Assembly (NCBI RefSeq): GCF_022811685.1 | Contig: NZ_CP094532.1 | Span: forward strand, 2,443,501-2,507,500 | DNA from: Chryseobacterium suipulveris | Lineage (GTDB): Bacteria; Bacteroidota; Bacteroidia; Flavobacteriales; Weeksellaceae | Reading direction: 5' to 3' | Length of the DNA stretch: 64,000 nt | Shown: positions 34,593 through 44,570 of the stretch, piece after piece | How the letters are laid out: each line of letters starts with the position of its first letter | Position numbering within the stretch: position 1 is the first letter of the stretch | Made by a program: the position numbers and the translations under genes | The notes under the pieces: model-generated | What the model was told of the DNA's origin: nothing | What the model saw: the letters and a program-made list of their open reading frames with translations, nothing else | Databases searched by the model: none

Positions 34593-36104
34593 CTACCCGA
34601 TATTATTTACCGCATTGTTGATTCGGGCAATGCTTTCTTCTTTTCCGAGGATTTCGAGAATATCGGGAACATCTGGTCCTTTAAGCTCCCCAACAAGCGC
34701 CAAACGAAGCGGCATCATCACTTTTCCCATTCCCAGAGATTTGGATTCGGCAAAAGTGTGAATATTCTGCTTCAGCGTTTCACGTTCCAGGTTCCAAGTT
34801 TCAAGTTGGCTTGAAAGCTCTTTCATTGTTTCAGCGGTTTCGGGATTCCAAGCTTTTTTTACCGCTTTTTCGTCATAGGAAGTCGGCTGCTCGAAGAAGA
34901 ATTTTCCGTTTTCGTAGATGTCTTTTGCGAAAGTGGCTCTTTCTTTCATTAATGAAATGATTCTCAGCAGTTTTTCATCGTCGAAACCGTTCAGATTAAT
35001 TCCTTCAATATCTTTTAATAAAGACAAAATCTCAGTATCGGGTTTTGCTTTCAGGTATTCGTGGTTGAACCATTCCGCTTTTTCTTTGCTGAATCTTGCT
35101 CCCGCTTTATGAACTTTATGAAGGTCGAATTCTTTCGCCATTTCATCCAAAGTCAAAATTTCTTTATCATCCGCAGGACTCCAACCGAGGAGTGCAACCA
35201 TATTGATGAACGCGTCGGGAAGATAACCTTCTTCTCGATAACCTTTTGAAATATTGCCCGTTACCGGATCTTTAAAATTCAACGGAAAAACTGGGAAACC
35301 GAATTTGTCGCCGTCTCTTTTTGAGAGCTTTCCTTTTCCCTCTGGTTTCAGGATTAATGAAAGGTGCGCAAACTGCGGTCTTTCCCAACCCATCGCTTCG
35401 TATAGCAAATAGTGAAGTCCGAGCGAAGGAAGCCATTCCTCACCACGAATCACGTGGGAAATCTCCATTTCGTGGTCATCGATGATATTGGCGAAATGGT
35501 AAGTCGGCATTCCGTCATTTTTCACCAGGACTTTATCGTCTAAAGTATTGGTATTCACCGAAAATTTTCCGCGGATAATATCCTCCAGATTCAGGATTCT
35601 GTCCACCGGCATTTTGAAGCGAACGACATACGGAACTTTATCATCGATTAATTTTTGAACTTCTTCTTTAGATAAAGTCAAGGAGTTTTTCAGACGGTTT
35701 CGTGTAATGTAATTGTAGGCGAAAACTTCTCCGTTCTGCTCGAAATCTTTTCGGATTTCATCGAGTTCTTCCGGCGTGTCGAAAGCGAGGTAGGCGTAAT
35801 CAGTTTTCAGGATTTCAGCGAGATTTCGGTCGTAGATTTCCCTTCTTTCGGATTGTCGGTACGGACCATATTTTCCGCCGTGTTTCGGACTTTCGTCGGG
35901 AATCATTCCGCACCATTCCAGTGCTTCCATGATATAATCTTCAGCGCCTTCCACATATCTCGCGGTATCGGTATCTTCGATTCTCAAAACGAAATCACCG
36001 CCCTGATTTTTAGCGAAAAGATAGTCGTATAAAGCGGTTCTCACTCCTCCCAAATGTAACGGTCCGGTCGGACTTGGCGCAAAACGCACTCTCACTCTGC
36101 TCAT
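34593..36104 (-). CDS. gltX: Glutamate--tRNA ligase
   Basis: A 503-residue class I aminoacyl-tRNA synthetase that charges tRNA-Glu. The ATP-binding signature is FAPSPTGPLHLGGVRTALYDY (HIGH-type, near residue 8) and the KMSKS-type loop is GKLSKRDG. The anticodon-binding C-terminal domain is present in full. Length is normal. Upstream lies a 304-bp repeat-rich spacer; downstream, accA is probably co-transcribed. Confidence 0.97.
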   Translation of the reverse strand: MSRVRVRFAPSPTGPLHLGGVRTALYDYLFAKNQGGDFVLRIEDTDTARYVEGAEDYIMEALEWCGMIPDESPKHGGKYGPYRQSERREIYDRNLAEILKTDYAYLAFDTPEELDEIRKDFEQNGEVFAYNYITRNRLKNSLTLSKEEVQKLIDDKVPYVVRFKMPVDRILNLEDIIRGKFSVNTNTLDDKVLVKNDGMPTYHFANIIDDHEMEISHVIRGEEWLPSLGLHYLLYEAMGWERPQFAHLSLILKPEGKGKLSKRDGDKFGFPVFPLNFKDPVTGNISKGYREEGYLPDAFINMVALLGWSPADDKEILTLDEMAKEFDLHKVHKAGARFSKEKAEWFNHEYLKAKPDTEILSLLKDIEGINLNGFDDEKLLRIISLMKERATFAKDIYENGKFFFEQPTSYDEKAVKKAWNPETAETMKELSSQLETWNLERETLKQNIHTFAESKSLGMGKVMMPLRLALVGELKGPDVPDILEILGKEESIARINNAVNNIG

Positions 36105-36408
36105 TTTTCCTGTAAATTTTAAGCTGCAAATTTAGGGAAAAAAGTTGTTCTATTTTGGTACAGGTGGGTGCAATTGGTGCAAGTTGCAATGGTTGCAATG
36201 GTTGCAGTTGCCATTGGGTGCAAGATGCAAGGTGCAAGGTGCGGTTGTTGATATTGTTGCAATGGTTGCAGTTGATGCAATTGTTGCAGTTGTTGTAAAG
36301 CTGATTGCCGAAAGCCGATTGCTACATTGGTACATTGGTAAATTGGTAAATTGCTACATTGGTACATTAATTCATTTTTATTTAGTTTTGCATTAAATAA
36401 CGCATTCT
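36105..36408. repeat. 304-bp spacer with two degenerate tandem-repeat families
   Basis: No gene. Bases about 36169-36299 consist of TGCAATGGT/TTGCAGTTG-like 9- to 10-mers. Bases about 36322-36369 consist of TACATTGGT/TAAATTGGT 9- to 10-mers. The second family recurs at 55291-55361. The units are too short and irregular for CRISPR. Confidence 0.75.
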
Positions 36409-36750
36409 ATGTTAGAAATCGGCGAAAGACCTTGGGGGAAATATTTTGTTTTGGCAGATGAACCCAACTATAAATTAAAAAGAATCGAGGTCAATCCGGG
36501 ACAAAGACTTTCTTATCAGTACCACCATCACCGGCAGGAATTCTGGACGATTGTGGAAGGAGAAGCGGTTGTGGTTTTAAATGACGAAGAGCATTCGCTG
36601 AATTATGGCGAAAGCATTTTTATTCCGCAAGGTGCAAATCACAGGATCGAAAACCGCTCTGAAAATTTGATGGTTTTTGTGGAAGTACAGACCGGGACTT
36701 ATTTCGGGGAAGACGATATCGTGAGAATTGAAGACGATTATTCCAGATAA
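36409..36750 (+). CDS. Stand-alone cupin, mannose-6-phosphate isomerase type II-like
   Basis: A 113-residue cytoplasmic cupin. The ERPWGKYFVLAD opening, the RLSYQYHHHRQEFWTIVEG metal-binding motif and NYGESIFIPQGANHRIENR are as in the C-terminal cupin domain of bifunctional GMP/PMI enzymes, but here it stands alone. It probably interconverts sugar phosphates feeding nucleotide sugars for the glycan genes that follow. The next gene starts 5 bp after its stop. Confidence 0.85.
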   Translation: MLEIGERPWGKYFVLADEPNYKLKRIEVNPGQRLSYQYHHHRQEFWTIVEGEAVVVLNDEEHSLNYGESIFIPQGANHRIENRSENLMVFVEVQTGTYFGEDDIVRIEDDYSR

Positions 36751-36755
36751 ACGAA

Positions 36756-37688
36756 ATGGCGGTAAAAAAGCAAAGCAAACAGCTCATGTACCTGAAAGGT
36801 TTTGCCAGAACGCTGCTTCCGGGAAGATCGGATTTCAGGAAAAGGATTGAAGAACTGAAGGCGAAGCTTACCGACGAACAACTGCAGAAAGTTAAAGAAC
36901 GGGTCAATTATTACTGCCAATCTACTTTTCAACCCAATCCAGAAAGTGCGCTGATTAAGGATCTGAAGAACCCAAAAAATCCAAAAGCATACTATTTTGA
37001 TACTTACGAATACGCCCAATATTTTGACGAGAATCTTCCACTCAATTTTGTCTTCGGTGATGTAACCGAGGTTCCCGAATTTCCGTCCATCGTCAAAAGT
37101 CGTCCGATTTCAGAAAATAACCAAAACAGCGTTTTGCTGAACCTCGATAAGACGCGGCATTTTGTTTGGGTGAAGGATTCCAAAAAGTTTTTGGATAAAA
37201 AGGATATTTTGATTGGGAGATGTGCGGTTTTTCAGGACAACCGTCATCGTTTTTTTGAGAGATATTTTGAACATCCAATGACAGACTTAGGGCAGGTCGA
37301 CACTCTTGGAGGAAGGACTGAATGGAACAAACCGAAAATTTCTCTGGAAAAACATTTAGATTATAAATTCATTTTGAGTTTGCAAGGCAATGATGTCGCC
37401 ACTAATTTAAAATGGATTATGTCCTCAAACTCGATCGCAGTAATGCCAAAACCAACTATGGAAACGTGGTTTATGGAAGGCAAGTTGGTCGGAGGAAAAC
37501 ATTTTATTGAAATAAGAGAAGACTACTCAGATTTGGAAAGCCAAATGAATTTCTACATTAATAATCCCGAAATTTGTTTACACATTATTAAGAATGCAAA
37601 TAATTTCTGCGAACAATTCTACAATCAAAATATTGAAGATTTGTGCAGTTTGTGGGTTTTGGAAAAACACCTTAATCTACCACACTAA
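36756..37688 (+). CDS. GT90-like (LpsA/CAP10 type) glycosyltransferase
   Basis: A 310-residue cytoplasmic or membrane-associated glycosyltransferase. The C-terminal half has the GT90 signature: KFILSLQGNDVATNLKWIMS, IAVMPKPTMETW, GGKHFIEIREDYSDLE. The central KDILIGRCAVFQDN strand also fits. Family members add pentose or hexose residues to lipopolysaccharide or capsule; the acceptor here is not known. It overlaps nothing but begins 5 bp after the cupin gene, which suggests joint use of the product. Confidence 0.87.
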   Translation: MAVKKQSKQLMYLKGFARTLLPGRSDFRKRIEELKAKLTDEQLQKVKERVNYYCQSTFQPNPESALIKDLKNPKNPKAYYFDTYEYAQYFDENLPLNFVFGDVTEVPEFPSIVKSRPISENNQNSVLLNLDKTRHFVWVKDSKKFLDKKDILIGRCAVFQDNRHRFFERYFEHPMTDLGQVDTLGGRTEWNKPKISLEKHLDYKFILSLQGNDVATNLKWIMSSNSIAVMPKPTMETWFMEGKLVGGKHFIEIREDYSDLESQMNFYINNPEICLHIIKNANNFCEQFYNQNIEDLCSLWVLEKHLNLPH

Positions 37689-37708
37689 AAGACTCATTGG
37701 CGGTAGCA

Positions 37709-39010
37709 CTAATCTTCCCACATATATTTTCTTTTTTTGCCAGTAAGTTTATTCTGAAAATCTTTGAACCACAACTTTAGCTGAATAGGAAAATAACTCC
37801 TGAGTTTTTCTATTTTTTTTTGCAGTAGCTTATTTTCTAAAAGTAATAAGCCATCTTCGGAACTTTTCATTTCATTTGACTTTGAGTGCAGATGAATGTT
37901 GATAAACTTTAATCTGTTAGCTATTTTCTCACCAATCAATTTTGGGGAAAGTAAATGATGAACATCCTTTTTGCCTTGTTCAGCAATCATTTGCGCATAC
38001 TCGAGATTTTGCATTACTTCTTTCATTAATTCCGCTGCATGATTGGTATCTGGATCTGCCCAAAAATCTTTTGCTGTGCTGAAATAATACATATCTTTTG
38101 CTGAAACTAATTTATATTTAACCAAAAAACTATTGTTAATTGTCATAAACTCATTGTTAGCTGAATAAGCCGTTGCAATAACCGGTTTTCCTAGGTACAT
38201 TGATTCAGCCATTGTTAATCCAAATCCTTCCGAACGGTGAAGCGAAACAAAACAATCGCAACAATTCATCAAACTGTATAGCTCATTTTTTTCCAGTATT
38301 TCCTCAATTAAGATAATGCTTTTGTTGTTTCCGATTTTGCTGATTAAGATTTGCTTTTCTTTAGGAAATTCGTTACTCAAAGACGATTTTATCACTAAGA
38401 TTACATCTGGATTATTTTTCCCAAATGCTTTTTCATAGGCCTCAATTGTTGCAATAGGGTTTTTTCTGTCGATCGAACTATAATAATCGAACATGGTGAG
38501 GAAAAGAAATTTATCCTCGGGAAGGTTTAATTCTCGTCTGCTTAAAGTCGGTTTTTCAATCTCGATAGAATGCATAAATTTTAACACCGGAACAGGCGAA
38601 ACTTTAGAGATTGCTTCCGTACAAAAATTACTCGGCACCCAAATTTCATCGAAGAGATCAAAATAAACTTTCGACTCCTCAGGAAAGGTTTCTAATTCCC
38701 ACGCCCAGAATGCAATATTATATTTTCCCAAAAAATATTTTCTATCCGTTTCGCCGATCAAGCCAAGTAATTTATCAATGTTTACCTGAACTAAATTTAT
38801 GCTGTAAGGATTTTCTGCAGAAATTTTTTGTGTTCCATCAGTGCAATCTTTGATGTGTTTGGAGATATCTATATTGAAGTCATTAAGTACATAAGGGATT
38901 TCAGTGGTTTTTATCGCCCGAATATTGGCTCTCACTCCTTCTCCCAAACCAAATTGCTTATTGATATATCCAGAAATATTGACTCCAAAACTATCTTCCT
39001 TGAAATTCAT
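37709..39010 (-). CDS. GT4-like glycosyltransferase
   Basis: A 433-residue GT-B-fold glycosyltransferase. The N-terminal domain includes NISGYINKQFGLGEGVR, and AFWAWELETFPEE as in family GT4 mannosyl/glucosyltransferases. The donor-binding domain holds the conserved EX7E-type motif in HRSEGFGLTMAESMYLGKPVIAT. A basic, aromatic C-terminal tail (LRSYFPIQLKLWFKDF) may bind the membrane. It is convergent with the GT90 gene and divergent from the heptosyltransferase-like gene. Confidence 0.88.
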   Translation of the reverse strand: MNFKEDSFGVNISGYINKQFGLGEGVRANIRAIKTTEIPYVLNDFNIDISKHIKDCTDGTQKISAENPYSINLVQVNIDKLLGLIGETDRKYFLGKYNIAFWAWELETFPEESKVYFDLFDEIWVPSNFCTEAISKVSPVPVLKFMHSIEIEKPTLSRRELNLPEDKFLFLTMFDYYSSIDRKNPIATIEAYEKAFGKNNPDVILVIKSSLSNEFPKEKQILISKIGNNKSIILIEEILEKNELYSLMNCCDCFVSLHRSEGFGLTMAESMYLGKPVIATAYSANNEFMTINNSFLVKYKLVSAKDMYYFSTAKDFWADPDTNHAAELMKEVMQNLEYAQMIAEQGKKDVHHLLSPKLIGEKIANRLKFINIHLHSKSNEMKSSEDGLLLLENKLLQKKIEKLRSYFPIQLKLWFKDFQNKLTGKKRKYMWED

Positions 39011-39075
39011 TTTATACCTTTGTTAATACAGAAATCCACAAAAAACTTGCAGTAAGCAAAAATACTTAATAAATA

Positions 39076-39990
39076 GTGAATACCTCTTTTTTAAAAAAAT
39101 ATTTTTATAAATACCTCAACAAAAAGAAATACAGGGAATATAAGGATATCGTCCGTCATGAAGAACGAAGAAAAAAATTGAAAACAGAATTTCTTTCCCA
39201 TCTTTCAGAAATCCAAAAATATCTGAAAACCGAACAGGAACTAAATATTTTGCATTCGGGACATATTGGGGATTTAATCTATTCGCTTCCCGTAATCAAA
39301 GAACTCAGCAAAAATTATCGTTGCAACTTGATCGTGAATATCGGAAAGCCAGCACAAACACATGCCTATAAACATGTTTCTGGGAATCTTTTGATTAATG
39401 AAAAACTGTATTCAAAATTACTGCCATTACTACAAAAAGTTTCTTATCTAAACAATATTGAAGTTTACAAGAATCAAAAAATCCATCTTAATTTTGATTT
39501 ATTCAGAGAATTTCCGTTTGAACTAAATTTCATAACTGTTCGTTGGTACTCGCATCTAACAGGAGTTTTTCCAGACTTTACAAAACCTGCTCTGCAAGTG
39601 GAACCTCATCCCGTAATAAAAGATAAAGTGGTCATTATTCGAAGTTTTCGTGTTCGAAATTCTTTTGTGAATTATTCTTTTCTAAAAAAATATGACAACC
39701 TGCTTTTTGTGGGACTTCCAGACGAATTTGAAGATTTGAAGAGAACGGTTCCAAACTTAGAATACTATGACGCCAAGGACTTCTATGAGTTAGCGCAAAT
39801 TATTAAAAGTTCAAAATTTTATTTGGGAAACCAGTCATTTGGATTTGCTTTAGCCGAAACAATGAAAGTTCCACGGCTTTTAGAGGCATATTCCGATTTT
39901 CCCGTGGTGCATCCTATTGGCGAAAACGCGTATGATTTTTATTTTCAGGAGCACTTTGAATTGCTTTTTGACAAACTTTACAATTCATAA
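39076..39990 (+). CDS. Heptosyltransferase-like (GT9-type) glycosyltransferase
   Basis: A 304-residue protein of the GT-B fold. The N-terminal HSGHIGDLIYSLPVIKEL motif is the ADP-heptose transferase-type acceptor/phosphate region, and the C-terminal SSKFYLGNQSFGFALAETMKVPRL resembles the donor site. A basic N-terminal stretch is typical for peripheral membrane enzymes. GTG start. Its last 6 nt overlap, on the opposite strand, the stop region of the CgeB-like gene. Donor and acceptor are unknown. Confidence 0.75.
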   Translation: MNTSFLKKYFYKYLNKKKYREYKDIVRHEERRKKLKTEFLSHLSEIQKYLKTEQELNILHSGHIGDLIYSLPVIKELSKNYRCNLIVNIGKPAQTHAYKHVSGNLLINEKLYSKLLPLLQKVSYLNNIEVYKNQKIHLNFDLFREFPFELNFITVRWYSHLTGVFPDFTKPALQVEPHPVIKDKVVIIRSFRVRNSFVNYSFLKKYDNLLFVGLPDEFEDLKRTVPNLEYYDAKDFYELAQIIKSSKFYLGNQSFGFALAETMKVPRLLEAYSDFPVVHPIGENAYDFYFQEHFELLFDKLYNS

Positions 39991-40938
39991 ATTAAACACT
40001 TTTTCTACCCAATGCTCCAGTGTATATTTTCTATAAATCTCCGGATCCAATTCCTTATAATCAGTTTCGAAAAAGGATTTTTCGAGGTTGGATAAGTCAT
40101 CCTTTAATAGCAAAATATTATTGGGATTAAAGAAATCATAATCCTTGATGGTTTGGTTATCGGTGATGATTTTCTTTTTCAAAGCCATCGCCTCAAAAAT
40201 CCGAAAACTTAATCCCGTTTGGTTTTCACGGGTCAGATCCAAAAGCACTTTTCCGCTTTTATAAAATTCGGGTACGTCTTTATGCGCCAATCTTCTTCGG
40301 GTAAAAAACACAGTTCGCTTACTGTCGAGATTTAAGTTTTCCTTCCACGCCTTTTTTCCAACGATTTTGGCGTAATAAGAAAGTCCCATTTTGTCCAGCT
40401 TCTTGGTGATTTTAGAAAGAATCTCAATCCGTTTATCGTATGATGCAATAAATACCATATCGAAAGACGGATTTTTATCTAATTGACTTTCAGGAAGATA
40501 ATTGTAATTGGTAATTAATTGAAAGTTATGTTTCTTGGCATCGTCTTTGTCAAAACTAAAGATTTCGTCGAAGAGGTCGAAAAGGTGTTCCGCCGGACAA
40601 CGCGCCAAACTGTCGTAAAGATAAGCGATATATTTCCCCGCAAATTTTTTGATTTCTTCGTGGTATTCACGCTCGATCAATTCGGGATTGATGACCAGAA
40701 TCTGATCCTGCTTCCCGAGTTTTTTCAGCTGATCAAGGATCATTTCCTGTCGCTGCTTGTTTTTCAGATTACGCTTCAAAACAATCTTGGAAATGGTATT
40801 CTGAACTCTCGCCGAAAAACTCTTGTGTTGATAAGCCCCGATGTTGATATGATTCGCAACGATACCTCTCCTTTTCAGTTCCTCCACAATGTGTTCATCG
40901 TAATTCCAGAAATCAAAACTGATGACGCAAATCTTCAT
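39985..40938 (-). CDS. CgeB-like glycosyltransferase
   Basis: A 317-residue glycosyltransferase-like protein. The start at 40938 is chosen because the conserved MKICVISFDFWNYDEHIVEEL begins there; an upstream in-frame ATG at 41007 reaches close to the preceding gene. The C-terminal half has the pattern VPEFYKSGKVLLDLTRENQTGLSFRIFEAMALKKKIITDN found in CgeB/spore maturation-like GT-B proteins. It is co-directional with and 72 bp after the GT2 gene. Likely works on the same glycan. Confidence 0.78.
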   Translation of the reverse strand: MKICVISFDFWNYDEHIVEELKRRGIVANHINIGAYQHKSFSARVQNTISKIVLKRNLKNKQRQEMILDQLKKLGKQDQILVINPELIEREYHEEIKKFAGKYIAYLYDSLARCPAEHLFDLFDEIFSFDKDDAKKHNFQLITNYNYLPESQLDKNPSFDMVFIASYDKRIEILSKITKKLDKMGLSYYAKIVGKKAWKENLNLDSKRTVFFTRRRLAHKDVPEFYKSGKVLLDLTRENQTGLSFRIFEAMALKKKIITDNQTIKDYDFFNPNNILLLKDDLSNLEKSFFETDYKELDPEIYRKYTLEHWVEKVFNL

Positions 40939-41009
40939 AAGTAAAATAATCTTCCGTTGTTCTCTACAATCATTAAACCAATTTCGAAAAACCGGTAAAG
41001 AATACAAAT

Positions 41010-41774
41010 TTACTGATTTTTTTCCTCTTTTTTTAATGATTGATAAGTTTCAAAAACACTTAGGGTTTGCAAAGCGGCAAGTTGGAATCCTTCTTTGCCA
41101 TCCAAGAAACCTAATCGCAAAAAATAGGTTTTGAAAAACTTAAAGAATGATTTTGCATATTGAGCGAAAGCACTGTATTTCCTTCCTTTATCAAAAAGTT
41201 CCTGTCCTTTCAGCACTCCGTAATGAATCATTTTCTTTCGATAGGAATCATAATCGGAAACGGAATAATGGAGCAGTTTATTTTTGAGAACACCCACTGT
41301 TCCTTTGACCTGAAGCGTTTCATGAACTTTCTTCTCAGCAATATATCTGCACTTGCTTTTACGGAAAAGCCGGAAATTCCTGTCGGTCTGGGTTCCAGAA
41401 AAATGAATGGGTTTTCCTGCAAAATAAAATTTTCTATAAAAATAGTAGGCGTCCTTTTTCTCCTTTTTCTTAAGTTCTGCAATAATCTCGAGTTTAAGTT
41501 TTTCGGGGATTCGTTCGTCGCCGTCCAGAAAAAGAATCCAGTCATTTTCAGCTTTGTCGATTGCAAAGTTCCTCTGTTTGGTAAAATCCTCAAACTTATT
41601 CTGGAACACTCTAACCTTCGGATTTTCGGACGCCAATTCTACGGTGTTGTCGGTACTGAAAGAATCCACAACGATAATCTCATCGCAGAAGTCGAAACAG
41701 TCAAGAACTTCACGAATGTTTTTTTCTTCGTTAAAGGTGATGATTGCACCGCTGACTTTGCCTTTCAGTTCCAA
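41010..41774 (-). CDS. GT2 glycosyltransferase, WaaE/KdtX type
   Basis: A 254-residue GT-A-fold enzyme: SGAIITFNEEKNIREVLDC, EIIVVDSFSTDNT, NDWILFLDGDERIP (DxD-type GDE), FRLFRKSKCRY and KKVHETL. This pattern is that of WaaE/KdtX beta-1,4-glucosyl- or related transferases acting on lipopolysaccharide inner core. The only usable starts are a TTG at 41774 or the preceding ATA. The frame is the same as that of rocD, whose TAA lies one codon upstream, so translation probably depends on coupling with rocD. Confidence 0.85.
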   Translation of the reverse strand: MELKGKVSGAIITFNEEKNIREVLDCFDFCDEIIVVDSFSTDNTVELASENPKVRVFQNKFEDFTKQRNFAIDKAENDWILFLDGDERIPEKLKLEIIAELKKKEKKDAYYFYRKFYFAGKPIHFSGTQTDRNFRLFRKSKCRYIAEKKVHETLQVKGTVGVLKNKLLHYSVSDYDSYRKKMIHYGVLKGQELFDKGRKYSAFAQYAKSFFKFFKTYFLRLGFLDGKEGFQLAALQTLSVFETYQSLKKEEKNQ

Positions 41775-41777
41775 TAT

Positions 41778-43031
41778 TTATGCTTTCTTAAACTCCAAAA
41801 CCGTTTTCTCAATAATCGCCACGCATTCCATAAGCTGTTCTTCGGTAATCACCAATGGCGGAGCGAGACGGATGATGTTTCCGTGCGTTGGTTTTGCAAG
41901 CAAGCCGTTCTTTTTCAGATCCAGACATAAATTCCAAGCGGTCGGTGAATGCTGCGAATCGTTGATGATGATGGCGTTGAGCAAACCTTTTCCTCGCACA
42001 TTGGCAATCAGGTCGGTCTTTTCGATGAGTTTCTTCATTTCGGCTCTGAACAATTGTCCAAGTTTTTCCGCTCTTTCGGAAAGATTTTCTTCTTCTACCA
42101 CATCTAAAGCAGCGGTAGCAACGGCACAAGCTAAAGGATTCCCGCCAAATGTAGAACCGTGTTGACCGGGATGAATGACGTTCATAATATGATTGTTCGC
42201 CAAAACCGCTGAAACAGGGTACATTCCGCCGGAAAGTGCTTTACCCAAAATCAGGATATCGGGTTGTACGTCTTCGTGATGACAGGCGATTAATCTGCCG
42301 GTTCTTGCGATTCCGGTCTGAACTTCATCGGCAATGAAAAGAACATTGTATTTCTTACACAATTCGGAAGCGCCTTTTAAGAATCCTTCGTCCGGAACGT
42401 AAACTCCCGCTTCACCCTGAATCGGTTCCACTAAAAATGCGGCGATGTTTTCCGCGTCTTCTTTTAGGACTGATTCTAATTCAGCCAAATCATTGTAAGG
42501 AATTTTAATAAATCCTGGCGTGAATGGTCCGTAATTATTGTGCGCATCGGGATCGTTGGAAAAGGAGACAATCGTGGTCGTTCTTCCGTGGAAGTTATTT
42601 TCGCAAACGACAATCTTTGCAGCATTTCCTTTAATTCCTTTTACTTCGTAACTCCATTTTCTGGCAATTTTCAAAGCGGTTTCAACAGCTTCTGCTCCGG
42701 AATTCATAGGAAGCACTTTATCGAAACCAAAAAGAGAAGTCACTTTCTTTTCGTATTCTCCTAATTTTGAGTTGTAAAAAGCTCGGGAAGTCAATGCTAA
42801 TTTTTGCGCTTGATTCACCATAGCGTCCACAATTTTCGGGTGCGAATGACCTTGGTTTACAGCAGAATATGCCGAGAGAAAATCGAAATATTTTTTGCCT
42901 TCAACATCCCAAACGTAAACTCCTTCCCCTTTGTCTAAAACCACCGGAAGCGGATGATAGTTGTGCGCTCCGTACTGGTTTTCGAGTTCGATAAAATATT
43001 CTGAATTTTTGGTTTTCGCTGCTGTTGACAT
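41778..43031 (-). CDS. rocD: Ornithine--oxo-acid transaminase
   Basis: A 417-residue PLP-dependent class III aminotransferase that converts ornithine and 2-oxoglutarate to glutamate semialdehyde and glutamate. It has [48 protein letters not shown] with the PLP aspartate, and the Schiff-base lysine in [28 protein letters not shown] is also typical of ornithine aminotransferases. Length is normal. It is upstream of the GT2 gene with only one codon between stop and next start. Metabolic link to the glycan genes is not obvious. Confidence 0.95.
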   Translation of the reverse strand: MSTAAKTKNSEYFIELENQYGAHNYHPLPVVLDKGEGVYVWDVEGKKYFDFLSAYSAVNQGHSHPKIVDAMVNQAQKLALTSRAFYNSKLGEYEKKVTSLFGFDKVLPMNSGAEAVETALKIARKWSYEVKGIKGNAAKIVVCENNFHGRTTTIVSFSNDPDAHNNYGPFTPGFIKIPYNDLAELESVLKEDAENIAAFLVEPIQGEAGVYVPDEGFLKGASELCKKYNVLFIADEVQTGIARTGRLIACHHEDVQPDILILGKALSGGMYPVSAVLANNHIMNVIHPGQHGSTFGGNPLACAVATAALDVVEEENLSERAEKLGQLFRAEMKKLIEKTDLIANVRGKGLLNAIIINDSQHSPTAWNLCLDLKKNGLLAKPTHGNIIRLAPPLVITEEQLMECVAIIEKTVLEFKKA

Positions 43032-43085
43032 ATTTTTTGAATTTTACTTTTTACAAAATTAATGATAAAATCTGATATTAATCTA

Positions 43086-43115
43086 AACAAAAAACTGCCC
43101 CAAAAAGGCAGTTTT
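43086..43115 (-). terminator. Terminator after accC
   Basis: AAAACTGCC / GGCAGTTTT with a 7-nt loop; on the minus strand it ends in a T6 tract, 19 bp past the accC stop. Confidence 0.85.
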
Positions 43116-43133
43116 ATCAAATATTTTCAAGAA

Positions 43134-44486
43134 CTAATTCTCGTATTTCTTGTCCATCACAAAATCTTCCATAAATTTCGTGGTGTAGTTTCCGGCGAGA
43201 TAATCCTCGTTCTCCATTAGCTGTCGGTGGAAAGGAATCGTTGTCTTTACGCCTTCGATATAGAACTCCTCCAAAGCTCTTCTCATTTTTGCAATCGCTT
43301 CGTCGCGGGTTTGAGCCGTAGTAATCAGCTTTGCAATCATAGAGTCGTAGTTGGATGGGATCGTATAACCTGAGTAAACGTGCGTATCCACACGGATTCC
43401 GTGACCTCCTGGAATATTCAGTTCTGTAATTTTTCCTGGACTTGGGCGGAAATCGTTGAACGGATCTTCCGCATTAATCCTGCACTCGATGGAGTGGAGT
43501 TTTGGATAATGGTTGATTCCCGAAATTGGAGTTCCTGCAGCCAAAAGAATTTGCTCCCTAATTAAGTCATAATCAATTACTTGCTCTGTAATCGGGTGTT
43601 CTACCTGGATTCTGGTGTTCATTTCCATAAAGTAGAAATTGCGGTGCTTATCCACCAAGAATTCGATGGTTCCCACTCCTTCGTAACCGATATATTCTGC
43701 AGCTTTCACAGCGGCTTCTCCCATTTTTTCACGAAGTTCATCCGTCATAAATGGAGAAGGCGTTTCTTCTGTCAATTTTTGATTTCTCCTTTGAACGGAG
43801 CAGTCTCTTTCTGAAAGGTGGCACGCTTTTCCGAACTGGTCACCTGCAATCTGGATTTCGATGTGGCGCGGTTCTTCGATCAGTTTTTCCATATACATTC
43901 CACCATTTCCGAATGCTGCAACCGCTTCCTGAATCGCTGAATCCCAGTGTTCTTTCAATTCGGTTTCGTTCCACACTCGTCGCATTCCTTTTCCGCCACC
44001 ACCTGCGGTCGCTTTGATCATCACCGGATAACCGATTTCCGCAGCAGTTTTTACGGCTTCTTCGTAGGAATCGATCAGTCCTTCGGAACCGGGAACACAA
44101 GGAACTCCGGCTTCCTTCATCGTGGCTTTTGCGTTGGCTTTGTCGCCCATTCTGTCGATCTGCTCAGGAGTCGCACCAATAAACTTGATGTTGTTTTTCT
44201 GGCAGATTCTGGAGAAGTTTGAATTTTCTGAAAGGAATCCGTATCCGGGATGAATCGCATCGGCATTTGTAATTTCTGCCGCGGCGATAATGTTAGGAAT
44301 TTTAAGGTAGGAATCCTTGCTCATCGCAGGTCCGATGCATACTGCCTCATCAGCAAAACGTACATGGAGACTGTCTTTATCGGCAGTGGAATACACTGCA
44401 ACAGTCTTGATTCCCATTTCTTTGCAGGTACGGAGGATCCGCATTGCAATTTCGCCACGGTTGGCAATTAATATTTTTTTGAACAT
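43134..44486 (-). CDS. accC: Acetyl-CoA carboxylase biotin carboxylase subunit
   Basis: A 450-residue ATP-grasp enzyme that carboxylates the biotin of AccB using bicarbonate. It has [32 protein letters not shown], the glycine-rich loop [14 protein letters not shown], the [13 protein letters not shown] segment and [13 protein letters not shown]. Length is normal. It follows accB by 84 bp; a terminator follows it. Confidence 0.97.
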   Translation of the reverse strand: MFKKILIANRGEIAMRILRTCKEMGIKTVAVYSTADKDSLHVRFADEAVCIGPAMSKDSYLKIPNIIAAAEITNADAIHPGYGFLSENSNFSRICQKNNIKFIGATPEQIDRMGDKANAKATMKEAGVPCVPGSEGLIDSYEEAVKTAAEIGYPVMIKATAGGGGKGMRRVWNETELKEHWDSAIQEAVAAFGNGGMYMEKLIEEPRHIEIQIAGDQFGKACHLSERDCSVQRRNQKLTEETPSPFMTDELREKMGEAAVKAAEYIGYEGVGTIEFLVDKHRNFYFMEMNTRIQVEHPITEQVIDYDLIREQILLAAGTPISGINHYPKLHSIECRINAEDPFNDFRPSPGKITELNIPGGHGIRVDTHVYSGYTIPSNYDSMIAKLITTAQTRDEAIAKMRRALEEFYIEGVKTTIPFHRQLMENEDYLAGNYTTKFMEDFVMDKKYEN

Positions 44487-44570
44487 CTTAATTAATTTGA
44501 AAATTGGGTAATTTGGAAATTTGAAAATGGATGACTATTTTGCCATCACTCAATTGTCAATTTTCTTTGA

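Noticed and set aside
36169..36369. Possible CRISPR array
   Set aside because: Units are 9-10 bp, irregular and without constant-length spacers; no cas genes nearby.
36145..36396. Plus-strand frame in the gltX-cupin spacer
   Set aside because: Translates degenerate tandem repeats; no start context or conserved protein.
41554..42165. 203-residue plus-strand frame
   Set aside because: Antisense to rocD and the GT2 gene, both firmly identified.
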